A stretch of DNA of 12,632 bases. It comes from QHBQ01 sp038230695. Lineage in GTDB: Bacteria > Chloroflexota > Chloroflexia > QHBQ01. The notes under the pieces were generated by a model, which had not been told where the DNA came from, did no database searches, and saw only the letters and a program-made list of their open reading frames with translations. Below, piece by piece: positions 1 to 6,572 of this stretch. The stretch is from positions 1 through 12,632 of the forward strand of contig JBBRMT010000131.1 of NCBI GenBank assembly GCA_038230695.1. Direction: 5' to 3'. Each line of letters begins with the position of its first letter. Positions within the stretch are counted from its first letter, which is position 1. The position numbers and the translations under genes were made by a program.

Positions 1-1
1 A

Positions 2-127
2 TATAGTACATTCGGATACCAGCCAGACCCCTTTATTCCTACTTTACTGCTAAAGATCGGCATTTCTTCATTTCTGCTACTTTCGGGCTTTGGTGGGGCG
101 ATGTCTATCGTGGCACAATTCTTATGA
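2..127 (+). CDS. C-terminal end of an unidentified membrane protein (partial)
   Basis: An open frame runs in from the left edge and ends at TGA 125-127, leaving 41 residues. The visible tail begins YSTFGYQPDPFIP and continues into a hydrophobic stretch rich in Leu, Ile, Ser and Gly (LLLKIGISSFLLL, then GFGGAM), ending AQFL. It reads like the last transmembrane helix of a multi-pass protein. Its stop lies 15 bases before a TATAAT-like box that may belong to the next gene. I cannot name the family from this fragment. The main alternative is a chance open frame, but the composition is protein-like and the neighbouring gene on the same strand is correctly spaced. Confidence 0.55.
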   Translation, partial: YSTFGYQPDPFIPTLLLKIGISSFLLLSGFGGAMSIVAQFL

Positions 128-142
128 TGGCCCTGGTCATGC

Positions 143-148
143 TATAAT
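143..148 (+). promoter_or_regulatory. candidate -10 box (TATAAT) upstream of the DUF421 gene
   Basis: A perfect TATAAT lies 47 bases before the ATG at 196. The best -35 candidate is TTCTTA at 119-124 with an 18-base spacer, a weak match. The box sits just after the stop of the preceding open frame, a sensible promoter position, but the poor -35 keeps this tentative. Confidence 0.35.
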
Positions 149-195
149 AGCAGCAACAAAGCTAGCCTGATTACGAAACTTGGAGGCATTACCTG

Positions 196-813
196 ATGCT
201 CAACCAGATGTTCAACTGGGATCTAGCCGCCTTGCTTCAGATTGTGTTGCGAACCGCCATTGTATACACGTTTCTGATACTTGGCTTGCGACTGACCGGC
301 AAGCGTGAGCTTGGTCAGCTCAACCCGCTCGATCTAGTGCTTATCCTGGTTATCTCCAATGCGGTGCAGAATGCCATGACCGGCCCTGATACCTCGGTAA
401 CTGGGGGAATGGCGGCGGCGATCACTCTGCTGATCATCAATCAGATCCTCTCCTACTTTCGCGGCCATAACGACAAGGCGGATCGGTTCCTCGAAGGTTC
501 ACCGACGCTGCTGGTACACGATGGTAAGATTATCGCTGCACATCTGGCTAAGGAGCACCTTGCTGAAGATGATGTAGAGCAGGCGCTACGCGAACATGGC
601 GTAGACAAGATCAGCGATTGCCAGTCAGCGGTGCTGGAGGTGGATGGCTCAATCAGTGTAATTAGTAAGAGCGACCAGACCAAGCCGAGCAACCTGCCCC
701 TGCCCCAGCAAGTGAGGCGCAGACGCAATATGAGGCATCGCTTACCACCTTTTAACGTAGATTTAACCGGCCAGAGCAACCATACCTTCAACCCATATGG
801 TATAATAAGGTGA
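196..813 (+). CDS. DUF421 / YetF-family membrane protein
   Basis: Predicted integral membrane protein of 205 residues in the DUF421 (YetF/YrbG-like) family, whose biochemical role is not settled. The N-terminal half carries three likely transmembrane helices at about residues 10-31, 44-62 and 69-88. The family hallmark GKRELGQLNPLDLVL is at 35-49. The C-terminal half is a soluble domain predicted to face the cytoplasm, with the typical pattern EDDVEQALREHGV followed by SAVLEVDGSISV (residues 124-155). The tail from about residue 160 is basic (QQVRRRRNMRHR) and lacks family features. The ATG at 196 is preceded by TTGGAGG at a usable distance. Length is normal for the family. The gene lies 48 bases upstream of a Tat-subunit gene on the same strand, so they may be cotranscribed. 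In other bacteria such proteins are often linked to envelope or sporulation functions; nothing here narrows that down. Confidence 0.88.
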   Translation: MLNQMFNWDLAALLQIVLRTAIVYTFLILGLRLTGKRELGQLNPLDLVLILVISNAVQNAMTGPDTSVTGGMAAAITLLIINQILSYFRGHNDKADRFLEGSPTLLVHDGKIIAAHLAKEHLAEDDVEQALREHGVDKISDCQSAVLEVDGSISVISKSDQTKPSNLPLPQQVRRRRNMRHRLPPFNVDLTGQSNHTFNPYGIIR

Positions 814-861
814 GATAGATTAGCGTGGTGCGTTTTCGGAGTTAGAGAGGTTGTGCCGGTT

Positions 862-1668
862 ATGGATATATTTGGCATTGGCTTGCCTGAAATACTGGTC
901 ATCCTGGTGTTGGCGATGATCGTGTTTGGCCCGGAGCGGTTGCCCAAGATCGCCCGCGATCTGGGTAGCACGCTTGCCAGCTTCCGCCGCGAGGCCGAGG
1001 GCATCCGTCAGGAGTTCCTCTCCTCAGTGGAGTCGGTGCAGAGTCCCGTGCAGGATACGATTAACGAATTGCGTGCAGCATTGAACGTGAACGCTGTCCC
1101 GCCCCGCCCCGCGCCAATGGAGTTGTCCATCTCCGCTCAAGTTAGCGAAGAGTTGCCGTCCTTCGTTCGCAACGAGGCCACGCCCGCTACTAGCAATGCG
1201 ACTACGCCAATCATCAGCCCCACCACCGTTGCGCCCGCCCCCGTCGCAAGCAAAAAGGACGCGCTGCCCGCAATCGCTGCGCCCGTTACGGTCGAGGCCG
1301 GGCTGAACAGCCGCGCCCAGGTGGCTGCTGACAAGCACAATCAAGCCGTTGCCAAGCCTTTGCCCCGCCCCATAGTCGCCGATGCGCCCACGCTCGTCGC
1401 GCTAGCCCTGGCCCGACCAGTTGCGTCTACGGCCCCCGCTGTTCCTGCGATCGAACCAACCTCGACCCCAACGCCATCCAGCCTCAACCTCAAGCCCAGC
1501 CTGGACCAAACCGCGCCGTCGGATGAACCGCAAGCCGATGCGCTGTTCGGCCACAACCCGTTCTTCGACGAGACCATGATTATGTCGGCGGGTGAGGCGG
1601 CCATCCCGGTTGCGCTAGAAGCCGCGCCCCAGGCAGAGGCATTGGGGACAGAGCTAGCGCATCGCTAA
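862..1668 (+). CDS. TatA/TatB-family twin-arginine translocase subunit with long disordered tail
   Basis: Membrane component of the twin-arginine (Tat) pathway, which exports folded proteins. From ATG 862 the protein starts MDIFGIGLPEILVILVLAM, the short periplasm-to-membrane segment of the family. The hinge FGPERLPKIARDLG and an amphipathic helix rich in Arg and Glu follow to about residue 55. GPERLP is more TatB-like than TatA-like, but the two are hard to separate in this group, so I give no symbol. The remaining ~200 residues are low complexity, dominated by Ala, Pro, Thr and Val, and are probably disordered; typical subunits are about 60-170 residues, so this one is long. A GTG at 853 is in frame, but the Shine-Dalgarno-like AGAGAGG at 844-850 ends only 2 bases before it and 11 before ATG 862, so I prefer 862. 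No tatC is in the window. Confidence 0.87.
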   Translation: MDIFGIGLPEILVILVLAMIVFGPERLPKIARDLGSTLASFRREAEGIRQEFLSSVESVQSPVQDTINELRAALNVNAVPPRPAPMELSISAQVSEELPSFVRNEATPATSNATTPIISPTTVAPAPVASKKDALPAIAAPVTVEAGLNSRAQVAADKHNQAVAKPLPRPIVADAPTLVALALARPVASTAPAVPAIEPTSTPTPSSLNLKPSLDQTAPSDEPQADALFGHNPFFDETMIMSAGEAAIPVALEAAPQAEALGTELAHR

Positions 1669-1700
1669 GGTATTGGTCGCGTTCTGGCTAGCAGTGGTTA

Positions 1701-1732
1701 AGTAGGGGCGAACCGTTGTTCGACCTGGTTGG
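1701..1732 (+). repeat. TAGGGGCG hairpin repeat, copy 1
   Basis: This 32-base stretch matches 10112-10143 with only two differences. The core is an inverted repeat, GGGCGAAC-CGTT-GTTCGACC, with one mismatched pair in this copy. It lies in the spacer after the Tat-subunit gene. Shorter relatives are at 6353-6378 and 6995-7018. It resembles REP-type dispersed palindromes. Confidence 0.7.
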
Positions 1733-1796
1733 ATATGCAAAAGCTTGAAGCACCCATTCGCTGAGCATCGGGCTTGACAATAGTGGTATCCTAATC

Positions 1797-1822
1797 GCGG
1801 GCGCACCAGATAGTGCGCCCGC
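1797..1822 (+). promoter_or_regulatory. perfect 10-bp hairpin just before the 144-aa gene
   Basis: GCGGGCGCAC at 1797-1806 pairs perfectly with GTGCGCCCGC at 1813-1822 around the loop CAGATA. The 3' arm overlaps a possible GTG start (1813) and ends 5 bases before ATG 1828, where a ribosome binding site would normally be. A TTGACA lies at 1774-1779 but has no -10 at normal spacing. No T-run follows, so it is not a standard terminator. A translational control hairpin, or a protein-binding palindrome in the DNA, are the options. Confidence 0.6.
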
Positions 1823-1827
1823 CGATT

Positions 1828-2259
1828 ATGCTTCAGGGAGCGTGCTACCTCGTGGCGACCTACGCGATCTATCGTGAGCCAGTCCCCCGCCTCGGCCCGA
1901 ATATCTACCGCAACACTATGGTCTTTGCCCAGGACGATAGCGGCAATGTTGCGGTGCGGGCAATTGATGGCGCGAAAGAGGCGGAGTGGTCGCGCCGCCT
2001 GGCGGGTGGAGAATTGACCTATTTCGACGGTGGTGCGTGGGGCTTGCGCCGCGTCGGGGTTGGCGACCCCGACTTCTTCCGCGCCCTCGCGGTGCTGCTG
2101 CGCTACGGCAAGGCCCACCTCAGCCGCCCCTGCCCGCTCGACGGTGTGGATGCCGAAACCGCAGTGGACGACGTGTTCAAGCATCAGATTGGCCCCGGCC
2201 ACTTCTGGCGCGTCCGCAGCGATGGTGAGGCCGAACTAATGCTGAGCGCTGAGTGCTGA
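1828..2259 (+). CDS. hypothetical protein, ~143 residues, unrecognised
   Basis: A soluble protein without signal peptide or membrane span that I do not recognise. It is mixed alpha/beta by appearance, with segments such as YLVATYAIYREPVPRLGPN near the N-terminus, a Gly/Arg-rich stretch (GGAWGLRRVGVGDPDFFRAL) in the middle and IGPGHFWRVRSDGE near the end. I start it at ATG 1828 because the alternative GTG 1813 lies inside a perfect hairpin arm. Neither start has a clear Shine-Dalgarno sequence. Codon use matches its neighbours, which supports a real gene. The stop codon at 2257-2259 and the last residues (LSAEC) come from a GCTGAGT heptamer array, so the original C-terminus may have been replaced. 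A hairpin at 2278-2302 follows, then comEC on the same strand. No function is assigned. Confidence 0.65.
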   Translation: MLQGACYLVATYAIYREPVPRLGPNIYRNTMVFAQDDSGNVAVRAIDGAKEAEWSRRLAGGELTYFDGGAWGLRRVGVGDPDFFRALAVLLRYGKAHLSRPCPLDGVDAETAVDDVFKHQIGPGHFWRVRSDGEAELMLSAEC

Positions 2260-2261
2260 GT
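2241..2261 (+). repeat. heptamer array (GCTGAGC, GCTGAGT, GCTGAGT)
   Basis: Three tandem 7-base units. Each contains TGA, and because 7 is one more than a multiple of 3, the three TGAs (2243, 2250, 2257) close all three + strand frames. The third is the actual stop of the upstream gene. Resembles the short tandemly repeated heptanucleotides known from cyanobacterial genomes. Confidence 0.8.
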
Positions 2262-2277
2262 TCAGGGATTCCGTGTA

Positions 2278-2302
2278 TTTCTCCTCCTGCTGGGAGGGGA
2301 AA
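2278..2302 (+). terminator. hairpin after the 144-aa gene, terminator-like
   Basis: TTTCTCCTCC (2278-2287) pairs with GGAGGGGAAA (2293-2302) around TGCTG, ten pairs including one G-T wobble. The A/T ends of the stem recall bidirectional terminators, but no long T-run follows. It lies between an unknown gene and comEC and belongs to the CCTCYCC/GGGAGAGG hairpin style also seen at 6275-6295 and after 12449. Confidence 0.4.
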
Positions 2303-2303
2303 T

Positions 2304-2332
2304 AACTCGTAACTCACTTTCAACTTTCAACT
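2304..2332 (+). repeat. mixed heptamer array upstream of comEC
   Basis: ACT occurs at 2305, 2312, 2316, 2323 and 2330. Apart from one 4-base step the spacing is 7, giving units such as ACTCGTA and ACTTTCA. Two unit types seen separately elsewhere are therefore joined in one array. It ends 4 bases before the GGTGGAGGAG ribosome binding site of comEC. Confidence 0.7.
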
Positions 2333-2348
2333 ACCAGGTGGAGGAGCT

Positions 2349-3911
2349 ATGACCCTCATATATCTGGCGCTGGCGTGGCTGGCGGGGTTGTTGCTGGGCA
2401 GCATCATCGGCGGGCCGGTGAATGGCTGGCTGCTAGGCGGTTTGCTGCTGGCGGGTGGGGCGGCGCTGCTGGAGGGGCGGCGTTCGCGGGTCGCGCTGCT
2501 GGTTGGTGGCTGCTTAATTGCCCTTACCCTTGCGCTGGTTCGCTACTTGATTGCCATACCTACAATAGATGAGTCCACCCTCAGCTACTACAATGGCGAC
2601 GGCACCGCTAATGCCATCGTGCGCGGCACCATTAGCGGCCCGCCCAGCGTGCGCGAGAAAGATGTGACTGTCGCGTTCAGCGCCAGCGCGGTGTGGCTGC
2701 CACAGCAACGCGCCTGGCAGCCAGTCAGCGGCGCGGCCCAGTTGTTGCTACCGCTCAAGGATCGCGGCCTGGCTTACGGCGATGTGGTAGAATTGCACGG
2801 TAGGATGACCGTGCCGCCGGTATTTGGCGGCAGCGACTCCTACCGCCAGTATCTTGCCCGCCAGGGCATCCTCAGTTACATCTCCTTCCCCAGCCTCGTC
2901 ACTATCGGCCACGATGATAGCCTGCCTGCCCGCTTCTACGGAACTATCTACACCCTACGCGGGGCAGCTACCAACGTGATCAACGCAGCCTTCCCCCAGC
3001 CGGAGGGAGCGCTGCTGGTCGGCATCCTGCTGGGCGACCGCTCCGGTATGCCTGCCACGCTGGTGCAGCAATTCGCGCTTACCGGCACTGCCCAGATCGT
3101 CGCTATCTCCGGCCAGAACATCAGCTACGTCGCGGTGTTCATCTTTCTTATCGGCCAGCGGTTGCGCTTCCGTCCCCGTACCATCACCATCCTGGCAATT
3201 AGCACCATCGTGGTATACACCATCTTTGTCGGCGCATCGCCCTCGGTGGTGCGGGCGGCGATTATGGGGTCGCTCTACGCCATCGCCCGCCAGTTTGGCC
3301 GCGATTACGATGTCGGCATCTCGTTGGCGGTGGCCGCCTGGCTGATGACCCTGTTCAACCCCTTCTGGCTGTGGGATATTGGCTTCCAACTCAGCTTCGT
3401 TGCGCTCATCGGTCTGGTCTATATCGCGCCCACGATTGCCCGCGCCTTGCGCCGCCTGCCCTTCCTGGGTGAAGCGTTCGCAGTTGCCTTCGCCGCCCAG
3501 CTTGTCACCGAGCCGCTGATCCTGATGTACTTCGGCCAGGTTTCGCTCATCTCGCCGATCGCCAACGTGTTGATTGAACCAGCCTTGCCGCTAATCATGC
3601 TGACCGGCGCAATCGCTACCATCTTCCTGCTCACCCTGCGACCGCTGGGGCTGCTGGCCGCTGGCGCGTGCTGGGTGTTCCTTGCCTTCATGATCTACGG
3701 CGTAGAGTGGTTCGCCAATCTACCGTTCGCCGCACTGCAACTGCCACCCATCAACGGCTGGTGGCTGCTGCCCTATTATTTCGCCCTTGTCGCCATCTTC
3801 ATCACCATCGAAGGGCGCATTGCCGCCCGCGAGGTCGCATCACCGAAGTTGCCGCCCGCGCTCCCCCAGCAACCAGAAGAGCCAAATCAGCCCTCTGCCG
3901 ACGGCTTATAA
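2349..3911 (+). CDS. comEC: ComEC/Rec2-family membrane protein, core only
   Basis: Polytopic membrane protein of the ComEC/Rec2 family, which forms the channel for single-stranded DNA entry during natural transformation. The N-terminus (1-70) has hydrophobic helices. Residues ~75-190 form the OB-fold-like periplasmic part, including AAQLLLPLKDRGLAYGDVVE and the typical SDSYRQYLARQGI (162-174). The Competence domain follows with LLVGILLGDRSGMP (222-235), TGTAQIVAISGQN (245-257), SPSVVRAAIMG (297-307) and GFQLSFVALIGL (345-356), plus further membrane segments to about residue 490. Two points are unusual. The motif is QIVAISGQN where many members have His before the ISG segment (here Q249). The protein also stops at 520 residues with a Pro-rich tail and lacks the C-terminal metallo-beta-lactamase-like domain of full-length ComEC. 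Start ATG 2349 follows GGTGGAGGAG. No other competence gene is nearby, so a role in uptake is inferred from family only. Confidence 0.9.
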   Translation: MTLIYLALAWLAGLLLGSIIGGPVNGWLLGGLLLAGGAALLEGRRSRVALLVGGCLIALTLALVRYLIAIPTIDESTLSYYNGDGTANAIVRGTISGPPSVREKDVTVAFSASAVWLPQQRAWQPVSGAAQLLLPLKDRGLAYGDVVELHGRMTVPPVFGGSDSYRQYLARQGILSYISFPSLVTIGHDDSLPARFYGTIYTLRGAATNVINAAFPQPEGALLVGILLGDRSGMPATLVQQFALTGTAQIVAISGQNISYVAVFIFLIGQRLRFRPRTITILAISTIVVYTIFVGASPSVVRAAIMGSLYAIARQFGRDYDVGISLAVAAWLMTLFNPFWLWDIGFQLSFVALIGLVYIAPTIARALRRLPFLGEAFAVAFAAQLVTEPLILMYFGQVSLISPIANVLIEPALPLIMLTGAIATIFLLTLRPLGLLAAGACWVFLAFMIYGVEWFANLPFAALQLPPINGWWLLPYYFALVAIFITIEGRIAAREVASPKLPPALPQQPEEPNQPSADGL

Positions 3912-3975
3912 CTGCGGGCCGCGCCAGTCAGTGCGTATCCGCCAAAAATAGCCCAAATTAACTACAGATATTCTA

Positions 3976-4004
3976 TTGACATCCCCGCATTTCACGGCTA
4001 CAAT
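3976..4004 (+). promoter_or_regulatory. sigma-70-type promoter for the SLH/GH5 gene
   Basis: TTGACA at 3976-3981 and TACAAT at 3999-4004 are separated by exactly 17 bases, a near-consensus housekeeping promoter. Transcription would start near 4011, giving a leader of about 55 bases before ATG 4066. This is the best promoter on the left half of the window and indicates that the glycanase is transcribed on its own rather than from comEC. Confidence 0.75.
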
Positions 4005-4065
4005 AAAGACCAATAATGCTCCTTCGCTGTCATTGTTTATTTACCCATAAGCGGAGGCTATAGAT

Positions 4066-6237
4066 ATGCAACTGAAAGCTCTAGGTCTGATTTCTGCTCT
4101 CATCCTCTTCATTATCGGTATCACTGCTGCCGCCAATCCTGCCACCCCGGCCCCCCACAGCCAGCGACCGACATCGTGCAGCATCACCTTCGCCGATGTG
4201 TCGCCCAACAACATCTTCGCCACCTATATCTACGACCTGGCCTGCTCCGGGGTGGTTAGCGGCATCGGTGGTGGCAACTTTGGCCCTGCATTGCCCGCCA
4301 CTCGCGGGCAGTTCGCCCGCATGGTTACGCTCGGCTTCGCTATCCCTGCCTATACCCCCGCCAGCCCTACCTTCACTGACGTACCGACCAGCTATTTCGC
4401 CTATGCCTACATCGAAACGATGGCCCATGCCGGTATAAGCAGCGGTTATCAGGATCAGGCGCAGTGCGGGATTTATGGCGCGACTGCACCTTGCTACCTG
4501 CCCAACCGCAACATCAGCCGCGCCGAGGCAACCGCGCTGGTGATGCGGGCGGGCGGCTATACGCTGATGACCCCACCCACGCCCAGTTTCCTTGATGTGC
4601 CAGCCAGCAATTTCGCCTACGCGCCGATTGAAACCGCGCACTCGTTGGGCATTGTCAGCGGGCTGAATGGATACTTCCGGCCCAATGCCAGCATCCGCCG
4701 CGACGAACTCAGCCGCGTCCTCGACCTTGGCATCCGCTATCTGACAGGTACGCCTGTGCCTACATCCACCCCGGCTGTTGGCTTGATGGTTTATGATGAC
4801 AATCTGGCGGCTGGCTGGCAGGACTGGTCATGGGATACCACCCGCAACTTCGCCAACACCTCACCCGTCTACGCGGGCAGCAACTCGATTGCGGTTACCT
4901 ACAGCGCTGGCTTTGGTGGGCTGTACCTGGAAACCCCTGCCATCAGTGTCGCCCAGTATACATATCTCCACTTCTATGTACACGGTGGCACAACTGGCGG
5001 ACAGAGCGTGGAGGCCCATCTGATCGATGGGAGTGGTAGCACGTTGGGTGGGGTAGCGATTGATGGCTACATCGAACCCGACCACACGATTCCAGCCGGT
5101 CAGTGGCGCGAGATCAGCATCCCATTGAGCGCTCTAGGTGCGCCCAGTTCAATCAGCGGCATCACCTTCCAGAACGGGTTGAATACCACTGAGCCGACGT
5201 TCTATCTCGACAATATCAGCCTGAACATGGGAACTCTGGTTCAGCCTACTGTTACACCGGGCAGCGGCCCGACCGTTACGCCAATACCAACTAACCTTAC
5301 CTACTATCGTGGAGTCAACCTATCGGGCGGCGAGTTCGGCAGCAACGTGCCAGGAACCTATGGCGTTGACTACACCTATCCCACCGCCGCCGATTTCGCT
5401 TACTTCAAGGGCAAAGGGCTGAACTTCATCCGCCTACCGTTCCTGTGGGAGCGGCTGCAACGCACCCTTAATGGGCCACTTGATGCCACCGAACTTGGTC
5501 GCCTCGATACTGTGCTTGGCTACGCCCAGGCCCAGGGGATGTACATTATGTTCGAGCCGCACAACTTCGACCGCTACCAATTGAGCGGCACCGACTATCT
5601 GGTGGGCAGCGCACAAGTACCCGACTCCGCCTTCGCCAACTTCTGGCAGCAGTTCGCCCAGCATTACGCCGCGCAACCAAATGTGTACTACAACCTGATG
5701 AACGAGCCGCACGATACTGGCGGCCACTGGCCGGTCAGCGCCCAGGCAGCGGTGGATGCCATCCGCAGCGTGGACACCACCCACACCATCTTCATCCCTG
5801 GCGACGGCTGGCAGGGCGCATGGACCTGGCAGGATAACAATGCCAGCCTGCTTATCAATGACCCACAGAACAACCTCATCTATGACGCACACCAGTATTT
5901 CGATGCGGACGGCTCCGGCGCATACGCTGGCACCTACGATAGCAACGGCGCGTACCCCACCATCGGGGTTGACCGCCTGCAACCGTTTATTACCTGGCTG
6001 CAAGCGCACAACCTGAAGGGCTTCGTCAGCGAGTATGGCATCCCCCGCGACGACCCCCGCTGGGAGGTGGTGCTGGACAACTTCCTGGGCGCAATGGATG
6101 GCGCGAACCTGGGCGGCACCTACTGGTCGGCTGGCCCCTGGTGGGGCGACTATCTGCTCTCAGTCGAACCATACGCCGACGGCAGCGACAAGCCGCAGAT
6201 AGCAACTCTGCAGCGGCATCTGGGTAATCAGCAATAG
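4066..6237 (+). CDS. cell-surface GH5 glycoside hydrolase (endoglucanase-like) with three SLH repeats
   Basis: Secreted, wall-anchored enzyme of 723 residues, probably an endo-beta-1,4-glucanase. A signal peptide spans about 1-23 (hydrophobic LISALILFIIGITAAA). Three S-layer homology repeats follow at about 37-95, 100-165 and 172-228; each has the F-x-D-V-P/S pattern (FADVSPNN, FTDVPTSYFAYAYIE, FLDVPASNFAYAPIE). They normally bind wall polymers. A Pro/Thr linker leads to a beta-sandwich domain (about 238-390) of carbohydrate-binding appearance, then a second linker (PTVTPGSGPTVTP). The GH5 domain covers 412-720. Visible conserved residues are R456, H499, the acid/base E547 in YNLMNEPHD, H609 in YDAHQYFDADGSG, the nucleophile E656 in GFVSEYGIP, and W687. 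The HQYFDADGSG signature recalls GH5 subfamily 5, but the exact substrate is inferred. ATG 4066 follows AAGCGGAGG, with a consensus-like promoter upstream. Confidence 0.92.
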   Translation: MQLKALGLISALILFIIGITAAANPATPAPHSQRPTSCSITFADVSPNNIFATYIYDLACSGVVSGIGGGNFGPALPATRGQFARMVTLGFAIPAYTPASPTFTDVPTSYFAYAYIETMAHAGISSGYQDQAQCGIYGATAPCYLPNRNISRAEATALVMRAGGYTLMTPPTPSFLDVPASNFAYAPIETAHSLGIVSGLNGYFRPNASIRRDELSRVLDLGIRYLTGTPVPTSTPAVGLMVYDDNLAAGWQDWSWDTTRNFANTSPVYAGSNSIAVTYSAGFGGLYLETPAISVAQYTYLHFYVHGGTTGGQSVEAHLIDGSGSTLGGVAIDGYIEPDHTIPAGQWREISIPLSALGAPSSISGITFQNGLNTTEPTFYLDNISLNMGTLVQPTVTPGSGPTVTPIPTNLTYYRGVNLSGGEFGSNVPGTYGVDYTYPTAADFAYFKGKGLNFIRLPFLWERLQRTLNGPLDATELGRLDTVLGYAQAQGMYIMFEPHNFDRYQLSGTDYLVGSAQVPDSAFANFWQQFAQHYAAQPNVYYNLMNEPHDTGGHWPVSAQAAVDAIRSVDTTHTIFIPGDGWQGAWTWQDNNASLLINDPQNNLIYDAHQYFDADGSGAYAGTYDSNGAYPTIGVDRLQPFITWLQAHNLKGFVSEYGIPRDDPRWEVVLDNFLGAMDGANLGGTYWSAGPWWGDYLLSVEPYADGSDKPQIATLQRHLGNQQ

Positions 6238-6242
6238 CACAA

Positions 6243-6256
6243 AGTTGCAAGTTGAA
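6243..6256 (+). repeat. two-unit heptamer array (AGTTGCA, AGTTGAA)
   Basis: Begins 5 bases after the stop of the GH5 gene. It joins the AGTTGCA unit seen three times at 10072-10092 with the AGTTGAA unit whose complement is at 2316-2332 and 7022-7050. It is short and meaningful only in the context of the other arrays. Confidence 0.5.
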
Positions 6257-6274
6257 GCCTCAGCCAGCAAAAAG

Positions 6275-6295
6275 CCTCTCCCCAGCGGGGAGAGG
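6275..6295. terminator. probable bidirectional terminator hairpin
   Basis: CCTCTCCCC (6275-6283) and GGGGAGAGG (6287-6295) form a perfect 9-bp stem around AGC. On the + strand a short TTT follows; on the - strand the stem is followed by C and a run of five T. It lies between the convergent GH5 gene and the small gene at 6573-6911, where a shared terminator is expected, although it is about 280 bases past the latter's stop. Confidence 0.55.
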
Positions 6296-6352
6296 TTTGG
6301 TGAGGGGTAATGTTGAAGCGCACCAATTCTTATCGAAGGCATCAACATTGAC

Positions 6353-6378
6353 GTAGGGGCGAGTGGCTGCCCGCCCTG
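6353..6378 (+). repeat. TAGGGGCG repeat, divergent copy
   Basis: GTAGGGGCGAGTGG at 6353-6366 and the CCCGCCCTG ending at 6378 keep both outer arms of the element (GGGCG pairs with CGCCC) while the loop differs from the copies at 1701 and 10112. It is a shorter-stemmed relative. Confidence 0.45.
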
Positions 6379-6572
6379 TCGAAGCGCATCAATGCTGATC
6401 AGAAGCGTTAATGCTGAAGTGGATTGAAGGTTGAGGTGCAGCCCATAATGCTGGCTTTGGCTGATCATCCCTCTTGCTCGTTGCCCAAGTATTTGCTGGC
6501 GGTGCGGCATGCAGGCCAACCACTTAATCACGATAACACTTCCATTGTTGCGCGTGTTCCTCATCATAACCG

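Larger units (their letters stand above)
6238..6572. other. gene-free spacer of short repeats and hairpins between convergent genes
   Basis: I see no credible gene here. The spacer holds, in order, a two-unit heptamer array (6243-6256), a terminator hairpin (6275-6295), an inverted repeat AATGTTGA/TCAACATT (6309-6316 and 6342-6349), a TAGGGGCG-type element (6353-6378), and repeated words GAAGCGCAYCAAT (6315-6327, 6381-6393) and AATGCTGA (6391, 6410). The possible open frames across it lack ribosome binding sites and plausible composition. It looks like a nest of decayed repeats. Confidence 0.6.

Noticed and set aside
801..806. TATAAT at the end of the DUF421 gene as a promoter for the Tat gene
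   Set aside because: No -35 candidate at 16-18 bases; cotranscription with the DUF421 gene is simpler.
453..1004. 183-codon - strand frame across the DUF421 and Tat genes
   Set aside because: Spans two conserved genes in antisense and has no recognisable domain or ribosome binding site.
1774..1779. TTGACA as the -35 of a promoter for the 144-aa gene
   Set aside because: No acceptable -10 at 15-19 bases; that place is taken by the GC-rich hairpin.
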